Shown here piece after piece: positions 1-4,706 of a stretch of 6,101 nucleotides of DNA; positions within the stretch are counted from its first letter, which is position 1; every line of letters begins with the position of its first letter. The notes below the pieces were generated by a model. The model made no database searches and was not told the origin of the DNA. It saw only the letters and a list, made by a program, of their open reading frames with translations. This stretch comes from Rhodothermales bacterium. GTDB taxonomy: Bacteria; Bacteroidota; Rhodothermia; Rhodothermales; UBA10348. The position numbers and the translations under genes were made by a program. The DNA is taken from contig JABDJZ010000619.1 in assembly GCA_013003255.1 (NCBI GenBank), forward strand, positions 1-6,101, in the 5' to 3' direction.

Positions 1-1297
1 GCGTAATGCTGGGCGTGGCCTCGTATTTGAGATCATTTCGGACGGCCTCTGCGGACGACAGCAGGGGGTGCGTCAGCCCGCTCGCAACCAGGAGCGGGCT
101 CGCGGCGGCCTCATGGATATCCGGAAACGTCGCCGTGGGATTGAGGTCCGCGTAGGTAGCCAGTGACCCTGCCGCCTCAAGGTCGTAGACAGTTTCCAAC
201 CAGCGTGGCAACAGCGTTCGTAGCGACTCCTTCTCCCGGGCCAGTCGGTACGTGAAATACAGGTCCCAGGGCACAAGGATGTTCGCTGCCAGCCGAAGGA
301 TTTCGCTTTTCTGCGCACTGGCCGCCATCGCGAGTCGCGTTGCTCTGGCAAGGTGAACTGAAGGTCGTTCGTCGTCCCGAAAAGGCGCGAGATGTCTGCC
401 AAGCGCCGAACCGTCCGAAAATCGGTATGATTCGAGTCGCCCGACGACGGGACGGAATCGCTCCAACTGCGTGTGGAGAAATTCTGCCTCGTCAAACAGG
501 TCCGCATACATACGTCCATTCAGCACGTAGAGCGCCGCATAAGCCGTGAGCGAGAACGCCCACCACGGCCCGGTCAGCCCGGCCACGTGGGTGGTGACAA
601 ACAGGACATTGAGCCCGGCCAAACCCCACAACATCCGTAGCAGAGGTCGAATCCGTTCATCATCCCGGCGGCGCTCCAGCCACTCAGTCAGTACAACGCC
701 GTCAAAACGGGTCTCTGATCCAGGGCTCCCCGACACCTGGCTCAGCAGTGCGATCCTGTCCCGAAACGCCGATTTCGGGACCAATTCCTTCACGAGGGTC
801 TGCCTGGACCTGGCCATCGCCGGGTCCGGTACTCGTGCGGTCAGCCACGCTGCCAGACGCGCCCGGCCTCCCGTCGAGAACGACGTATCCAGCAGGTGGT
901 GCAGGCTTCGCGGACCAAGCAGGTCAAGGTCTGCAGCAAACGGATGGCCCTCGGGAGCCAACTCGTCGAATCCGGGCCCCAGTCCCTTCCAGTCTCGGTG
1001 AATCCGGGCCAGGTGCCGTTGCTTGATAGCCTTGTAGACGCGGTGACGCCTGAGGGACGCATGGATCCGGTCGTGCATCCGCGTGACCACGACGAACATG
1101 CCGATGAATCCCAGCAGGATTAGCCAGCCTGAGCCGGCCTCCATGCGGTCGAATGCCAAGGTCGTTGTCACCGCGCCGAGGAGGAACAGACTCAGACGAA
1201 AGCGCGAATACCTGAGGCTCGTGGCCTCCAGGGTTCGGATGCGCTTCTCCAGGCGTGCGACGAACCGGGTGAGATGCTTTTCCTGCTCAGCGTTCAT
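1..1297 (-). CDS. MutS-family ATPase with hydrophobic (membrane) segments, N-terminal part, truncated by the window's left edge
   Basis: The minus-strand frame from the ATG at 1297 stays open for 432 codons to base 1, so the C-terminus is missing. Residues 113-137 (key pieces GHPFAADLDLLG and SLHHLLDT) match the conserved entry to the MutS core in the short MutS-like proteins common in Bacteroidota. Residues 409-422 (THPLL, then VRND) resemble the stretch that comes directly before the Walker A loop, so the ATPase domain should lie just outside. The N-terminal mismatch-recognition domain of MutS1 is absent. The start is a basic, probably coiled helix (1-35), followed by hydrophobic stretches at about 36-50 and 57-72 and a second pair at about 221-240 and 244-260; these look like membrane helices. 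Family knowledge supports a MutS-type ABC ATPase. A role in mismatch repair is doubtful because the mismatch reader is absent and the protein appears membrane-anchored. No Shine-Dalgarno sequence precedes the ATG. The frame is open further upstream, but 1297 is the first good start. The gene is divergent from amn. Confidence 0.85.
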   Translation of the reverse strand, partial: MNAEQEKHLTRFVARLEKRIRTLEATSLRYSRFRLSLFLLGAVTTTLAFDRMEAGSGWLILLGFIGMFVVVTRMHDRIHASLRRHRVYKAIKQRHLARIHRDWKGLGPGFDELAPEGHPFAADLDLLGPRSLHHLLDTSFSTGGRARLAAWLTARVPDPAMARSRQTLVKELVPKSAFRDRIALLSQVSGSPGSETRFDGVVLTEWLERRRDDERIRPLLRMLWGLAGLNVLFVTTHVAGLTGPWWAFSLTAYAALYVLNGRMYADLFDEAEFLHTQLERFRPVVGRLESYRFSDGSALGRHLAPFRDDERPSVHLARATRLAMAASAQKSEILRLAANILVPWDLYFTYRLAREKESLRTLLPRWLETVYDLEAAGSLATYADLNPTATFPDIHEAAASPLLVASGLTHPLLSSAEAVRNDLKYEATPSIT

Positions 1298-1333
1298 TTC
1301 GGAAAGGTAGCGGTCTGCCGCGCCCCGGGTCCC

Positions 1334-1341
1334 TATCTTTG
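1334..1341 (+). promoter_or_regulatory. Bacteroidota-type -7 promoter box for amn
   Basis: TATCTTTG fits the Bacteroidota sigma factor -7 consensus TAnnTTTG exactly. It lies 15 bases before the ATG at 1357, which would give a very short leader of roughly 10 nt. No convincing -33 TTG element is visible 19-23 bp upstream. The box overlaps the 10-bp palindrome CTTTGCAAAG (1337-1346), which could be coincidence or a control site. The match is seen directly; promoter function is inferred. Confidence 0.6.
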
Positions 1342-1356
1342 CAAAGAAACCCGCCT

Positions 1357-2133
1357 ATGAAGGATCGCCTAGAGATTGCCCGAGACTGGCTCCCCCGCTA
1401 CACGGGCATGCCCATCGACGAATTCGGGGACTACATCCTGCTGACGAACTTCGACCACTACGTCGAGATGTTCGTTCGGAAGTTTAACTGCAATGTCTAC
1501 GGCGAAGGGCTGGCGATGCAGGCCGCCACAAACGACGCGGGGCTCAGCATCATCAACTTCGGGATGGGCTCGGCCAACGCGGCCACCATCATGGACCTCC
1601 TCTCCGCCCGACAGCCGGAGGGCGTCCTCTTCCTCGGGAAGTGCGGCGGGCTGAAGCACTCGACTGAGATCGGCAACTTCATTCTCCCCATCGCTGCCAT
1701 TCGCGGCGAAGGGACCAGCGACGACTACATGCTGCCCGAGGTGCCGGCGCTTCCCTCGTTCAAGCTCCACAAGTTCGTTTCCGAGAAAGTGATTAATCGG
1801 GGTCTGGAGTACCGGACGGGAGTGGTCTACACCACGAACCGTCGCCTCTGGGAGCACGACGTGCCGTTCCTTGAGAAACTCAAAGCGATGCGTACGCTGG
1901 CGATCGACATGGAGACGGCCACCATTTTCATCGTCGGCCACTACAACAACATCTCGCGGGGTGCACTCCTCCTCGTGTCTGATGTGCCGATTACGCCGCA
2001 GGGCGTGAAGACCCAGGAATCCGACAGGGCCGTGACCCGGGCATGGGCACAGATCCACCTCGAGATCGGCATCGAGTCAATGACCGACATCGATGTCCAG
2101 GGCGAGCAGATCAAGCACCTGACGTACGACTAG
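1357..2133 (+). CDS. amn: AMP nucleosidase, short form
   Basis: This encodes a 258-residue cytoplasmic enzyme expected to hydrolyse the N-glycosidic bond of AMP, giving adenine and ribose 5-phosphate (EC 3.2.2.4), in purine salvage and adenylate-pool control. It has the nucleoside phosphorylase/nucleosidase (NP-I) fold signatures: a glycine-rich phosphate-side loop at 68-72 (FGMGS), LGKCGG at 93-98, GEGTSDDY at 117-124, the ribose-binding Met-Glu in DMETA (184-188) and the presumed catalytic Asp209 in LLVSD. The whole protein reads like the roughly 260-residue AMP nucleosidases of Bacteroidota. It lacks the N-terminal domain of the 484-residue E. coli Amn. An in-frame TTG at 1339 would add six residues, but it lies inside the -7 promoter box, so the ATG at 1357 is chosen. 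There is no Shine-Dalgarno sequence, as is usual in this group. The gene stands alone, divergent from the MutS-like gene and convergent with the glycosidase. AMP specificity is inferred from family resemblance. Confidence 0.9.
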   Translation: MKDRLEIARDWLPRYTGMPIDEFGDYILLTNFDHYVEMFVRKFNCNVYGEGLAMQAATNDAGLSIINFGMGSANAATIMDLLSARQPEGVLFLGKCGGLKHSTEIGNFILPIAAIRGEGTSDDYMLPEVPALPSFKLHKFVSEKVINRGLEYRTGVVYTTNRRLWEHDVPFLEKLKAMRTLAIDMETATIFIVGHYNNISRGALLLVSDVPITPQGVKTQESDRAVTRAWAQIHLEIGIESMTDIDVQGEQIKHLTYD

Positions 2134-2224
2134 CGGTTGCGGCCGGGGGCGGGTCGGCTGGACGGCGGGCGGCGGGCTGAGCGGCGGCGGCCGGCGCGGG
2201 CCGAACGTGCGGGGCGCCTTGCCC
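2134..2224. other. G-rich, C-poor intergenic stretch after amn
   Basis: Directly after the amn stop the plus strand is strongly G-rich, with GGGGG, GGG, GGG and GGG runs between 2145 and 2176 and many GG pairs. The runs could fold as a G-quadruplex in single-stranded DNA or in the amn 3' transcript, but one loop is 13 nt, so the motif is not canonical. No classical hairpin plus T-tract terminator for amn is visible. A frame from 2137 to 2385 crosses this stretch, but it is Arg/Gly/Ala-rich, resembles no family I know and is not called. Confidence 0.4.
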
Positions 2225-2530
2225 TGTCGGCAATATGGAATCTAGCGCCGAGATCCCACCTAATTGGGTGTTTCGACCACTCATACGACGAATCGTGCGC
2301 CTGTATTCCGCTTAGGTCGCTGGTTCCCGACCCTCATACGTGGAATCACGCGCCCTCAGTCCATTACCTCGCGGGTTTCGGCTAGGAAAGTTGAATCGCG
2401 GGCCGGAGTCAACTTAGACCGAAGATTTCCCCCCAGGTAAGTTGAACCGGGCCGTGTAGGCAACTTCGACCCAGATTTTCGGCCCTCGCAGGTTGAATTT
2501 TGCGCTGTCGGCAACTTAGACCTCCACGAA
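2225..2530. repeat. Array of six diverged tandem units (about 51 bp), each with an internal inverted repeat
   Basis: Units align on a GAAT/GAAC anchor at 2238, 2290, 2343, 2393, 2444 and 2495, giving spacings of 52, 53, 50, 51 and 51 bp. The three right-hand units are most alike: a left arm like AAGTTGAA, a GC-rich middle, a right arm CAACTTAGACC or CAACTTCGACC, and then (except the last) GATTTYC. The arms pair: 2388-2394 with 2409-2415 (AAGTTGA/TCAACTT), 2439-2444 with 2461-2466, and 2490-2495 with 2512-2517 (one G-T). The left-hand units differ in sequence but keep an inverted repeat: 2341-2344 with 2360-2363 (TGGA/TCCA), 2290-2293 with 2305-2308 (GAAT/ATTC), and 2236-2242 with 2252-2258 (one mismatch). 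Also shared are CGACC(A)CTCATACG at 2274-2289 and 2328-2340. The array fills the gap between the convergent amn and glycosidase genes and ends about 10 bp from the glycosidase stop. Function is unknown; structured 3' UTR, bidirectional termination or a mobile-repeat remnant are all possible. Confidence 0.75.
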
Positions 2531-2539
2531 CCCTGCCGC

Positions 2540-4522
2540 TCACCGCCGCACAACAAGCGGCCGAGTCTCAGACTTCCCGCCATGCGTCAACCGCACCGCA
2601 TACACGCCAGGCGCAAGACTTCCCACCGCGACGGACTCCGCGTGCTCCCCCGCAGCGCGGCTGGTTGAGGTCTGCCAAACCCGGCGGCCCATGAGATCAA
2701 ACAGCTCCACCTGCACCTCGCCGGGAGCCGGCAGGCTGTAGTTAACAGTGAACGAGCGTGACGCGGGATTCGGAAAGAGACTCTCGAGCCGGAGATCCTT
2801 GGGGACCTCCTGATCCTCGACGCCCACCCCCGAGCCCTTCGTGAAGGTTAACGTGTTCAGGTTGAAGTCACCACGGCGCCCAACGGCCATGCGCAGCACC
2901 CGCTCCCCCGCCTCAAGCGAGACGCCGGTGAGCGTCCGGTCAACCCAGGACTGCCAACCGCCCGTGGCAGGCACGGAAATAGTCCCGAGGCCGGTACCGT
3001 CCACAGACAGAACCATCGATCCCCCGCCCGGTGAACTCGCAACGCGGGCTGTGATATCATAAACGCCCGTCTCAGTGACGTCGACGGTATACTCGATCCA
3101 CTCGAAGGGCTCAAGCCACCCGACGTTGTATCCCGGTCCCTGTGTGTCGGTGCTCACCTCGATGTCCACGCCGTCATTCCTTAGGACGCCGCCCGTATTG
3201 CCGCCACCGGGTGCGCCAGTCACCGCCCATGGGTTGGCATCGTTGTACGCCACACCCTGGGTCCCAAGGTCATAGTCCACAGCATTAATCACGCCCGGAA
3301 TCTCATTGGCGGCGACGGGGACCTGCATGCTCCCAAAGTCCGGATTGAACAGCGCCTCCAGAACCCCGATCCGGACTTCCACCGAGTCAATGTGGAGGTT
3401 GGCCACCATCTCATACAGCGCCGCCTGGGCAGGCCCTGCAGAGGGCTTCGATCCGTTCCCGTTCCAGTAGTTTAGCAGCGCCCGAAAACCGGGCTTGATG
3501 GGCGAAGACGTCGGAGGCGCCGTAGCCTCCAGCTGCTTGTGCGTCCAGAAATTCCAGGGGATGCCGTTGGACTCGGCGAGGGTCACGACCTCGTGGAACC
3601 ATGGGTTGCTGTTTTCGCCGGTCTCCCCCAGCCACAGGGGCACATTGTGCTCGTCCCGAATCGCCAGCAGGTAGTTGATGGTACCGATGCTGGGCGCGCT
3701 CCAGTACTTGTGGAAGGCGTACACCATGTTGTCATCGAACGGCGGCGTCAGCTTGTCGAATGTGGTGGCGAAATAGTTGCCCTCGATGAACAGGATGTGG
3801 TCAGTGTCGATGGCGCGGACGGCATCCCGAAGGCGGCCATACAGATCACGCAGTGCCTGGGCACCGTCGCCAATTGAGTTCGGCGTGACCGGCTCATTCA
3901 GGAGGTCGTAACCGATGATGATGGTCCGGTCCTTGTAACGACGCGCCAGTTCTTCCCAGAGGAGAACCGTCAGGTCCTGGTAGGGATCGGGCTCGTTCCA
4001 GAGCCGGGCCACGCCATCACTGTCGTCAATCGCGCCACCGCTCTGCCCGCCCGGGGCAGCGTGGAGGTCCAGGATTACCGGCAGGCCGTAGGTCTCGCAC
4101 CATCCCAGGAACTCGTCCATCGTGGTGAATCCCTCCTCAATGAAGTTGCCCTGGAGATCCATAAAGATCTCGTAGTGGAAAGGAATCCGGACGTGATCGA
4201 AGCCCCACTCGACCAGCTTTTCGATGTCCTTCTCGTTGACATAGTTCTCGCGGTAGCGTCGCCAGACCTCGTTGGCCGTGAAGGGGTCCACGACATCGGC
4301 CACTTTCTCCTGCATCTCGGTCCAGCTACCGCCCATGTCCAGCATGTAGCCCTCTGGCATCAGCCAGCCGCCCAGGCCCATGCCGCGCTGCATCGAGGCC
4401 TCCCCGTTCGGGTCGAGGATCTGCGTTCCGCTGGTGGTCCAGTACTGGGCCGAGGCCGGAGATGCCGAGATCAGGAGGCCCAGTAAGAGGGAAAGCAGCG
4501 CGGCGCGATGGGAGTACGTCAT
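2540..4522 (-). CDS. Secreted GH5-family glycoside hydrolase with CBM6 and T9SS C-terminal sorting domain
   Basis: This 660-residue extracellular beta-glycanase probably cleaves beta-1,4- or beta-1,3-glucan. A Sec signal peptide covers 1-25 (hydrophobic core ALLSLLLGLLISA, cleavage at ASA|Q). The GH5 TIM barrel spans about 40-360. It shows the conserved Arg112 and His116 (VRIPFH), LDLHAAPGG at 151-159, the acid/base Glu210 in LLNEP, His271 in FHKYW, the nucleophile Glu300 in LGETGEN, and the aromatic Trp326. A beta-sandwich resembling CBM6 covers about 402-562 (IPGVINAVDYD, GVAYND, GVDIE, EWIEYTV, FNLNTLTF). A T9SS type A sorting domain covers about 580-660 (LFPNPAS, ELFDLMGRRVW, LAPGVYAVRL), so export to the cell surface or medium by T9SS is expected. 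All catalytic residues are present. The LHAAPGG motif also occurs in exo-beta-1,3-glucanase-like GH5 proteins, so substrate cannot be read from sequence alone. The start has a good signal peptide directly after it. The upstream palindromes suggest regulation. Confidence 0.9.
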   Translation of the reverse strand: MTYSHRAALLSLLLGLLISASPASAQYWTTSGTQILDPNGEASMQRGMGLGGWLMPEGYMLDMGGSWTEMQEKVADVVDPFTANEVWRRYRENYVNEKDIEKLVEWGFDHVRIPFHYEIFMDLQGNFIEEGFTTMDEFLGWCETYGLPVILDLHAAPGGQSGGAIDDSDGVARLWNEPDPYQDLTVLLWEELARRYKDRTIIIGYDLLNEPVTPNSIGDGAQALRDLYGRLRDAVRAIDTDHILFIEGNYFATTFDKLTPPFDDNMVYAFHKYWSAPSIGTINYLLAIRDEHNVPLWLGETGENSNPWFHEVVTLAESNGIPWNFWTHKQLEATAPPTSSPIKPGFRALLNYWNGNGSKPSAGPAQAALYEMVANLHIDSVEVRIGVLEALFNPDFGSMQVPVAANEIPGVINAVDYDLGTQGVAYNDANPWAVTGAPGGGNTGGVLRNDGVDIEVSTDTQGPGYNVGWLEPFEWIEYTVDVTETGVYDITARVASSPGGGSMVLSVDGTGLGTISVPATGGWQSWVDRTLTGVSLEAGERVLRMAVGRRGDFNLNTLTFTKGSGVGVEDQEVPKDLRLESLFPNPASRSFTVNYSLPAPGEVQVELFDLMGRRVWQTSTSRAAGEHAESVAVGSLAPGVYAVRLTHGGKSETRPLVVRR

Positions 4523-4527
4523 GGGCG

Positions 4528-4541
4528 TGAAAAGCTTTTCA
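4528..4541. promoter_or_regulatory. 14-bp perfect palindrome just upstream of the GH5 gene
   Basis: TGAAAAGCTTTTCA is a perfect 14-bp palindrome ending 5 bp before the glycosidase ATG (4522). Its TGAAA...TTTCA ends resemble operators of LacI-type sugar regulators, although those usually have a central CG rather than GC. Bound protein here would overlap the ribosome-loading region and the 5' end of the message. The palindrome is seen directly; operator function is inferred. Confidence 0.35.
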
Positions 4542-4551
4542 GGTAGAATGT

Positions 4552-4564
4552 CGAACCACGTTCG
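4552..4564. promoter_or_regulatory. Second inverted repeat upstream of the GH5 gene
   Basis: CGAAC-CAC-GTTCG is a 5-bp inverted repeat with a 3-bp spacer, about 30 bp upstream of the glycosidase start and 10 bp from the 14-bp palindrome. An overlapping alternative pairs GAACC (4553-4557) with GGTTC (4566-4570). It may be a regulator site or a hairpin in the leader. No -7 box of the TAnnTTTG type is recognisable in this spacer. Confidence 0.2.
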
Positions 4565-4592
4565 GGGTTCTGCCTTTCGTCCCTCTCCGTCT

Positions 4593-4611
4593 TGTAGGAG
4601 AGCGCCCTACA
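4593..4611. other. Inverted repeat in the E2-GH5 spacer
   Basis: TGTAGG and CCTACA form a perfect 6-bp stem around a 7-nt loop. It lies about 95 bp past the E2 stop and about 70 bp before the GH5 start. There is no T-tract on either side, so it is not called a terminator. It could be part of the leader or termination region between the two same-strand genes. Confidence 0.25.
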
Positions 4612-4616
4612 GCCAC

Positions 4617-4645
4617 AGAAAACCCAACGGCCCGTGGTCAGGCCG
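4617..4645 (-). terminator. Possible terminator of the E2 gene
   Basis: On the minus strand CGGCC (4645-4641) pairs with GGCCG (4632-4628) around an 8-nt loop, followed by TTGGGTTTTC. This is a short GC stem with a broken T-rich tail about 60 bp after the E2 stop. It is the best terminator candidate in the spacer, but a 5-bp stem and interrupted T-tract make it weak. Confidence 0.3.
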
Positions 4646-4706
4646 GACTCGGTTCTCAGGTCAACCGGCCCCCAGGCCGCACGTCCAACCTTCAGCCCAG
4701 CACGCT

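Noticed and set aside
73..519. Minus-strand 148-residue open frame within the MutS-like gene.
   Set aside because: It is in a different frame from the MutS-like protein, whose frame is open for 432 codons with family motifs on both sides of this interval.
1369..2058. Minus-strand 229-residue open frame opposite amn.
   Set aside because: It lies entirely antisense to a clearly conserved amn, and its His/Arg/Val-rich composition is typical of antisense frames in GC-rich genes.
2137..2385. Plus-strand 82-residue open frame after amn.
   Set aside because: It has an Arg/Gly/Ala-rich low-complexity start from the G-rich tract and then runs through the repeat array. There is no recognisable domain or translation signal.
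2225..2530. Integron attC-like sites: GTTGAAT and GTTGAAC fit the GTTRRRY core.
   Set aside because: The partner RYYYAAC is missing (the right arms read AGTCAAC, AGGCAAC and CGGCAAC), unit spacing is too regular and short, and there is no integrase or cassette gene.
2225..2530. CRISPR array.
   Set aside because: The units are diverged along their full length, without a constant repeat alternating with unique spacers, and no cas gene is nearby.
2356..2583. Minus-strand 75-residue open frame over the repeats as a gene.
   Set aside because: It starts inside the GH5 coding region in another frame, and its repeats are explained by the DNA array. Kept only as an observation.
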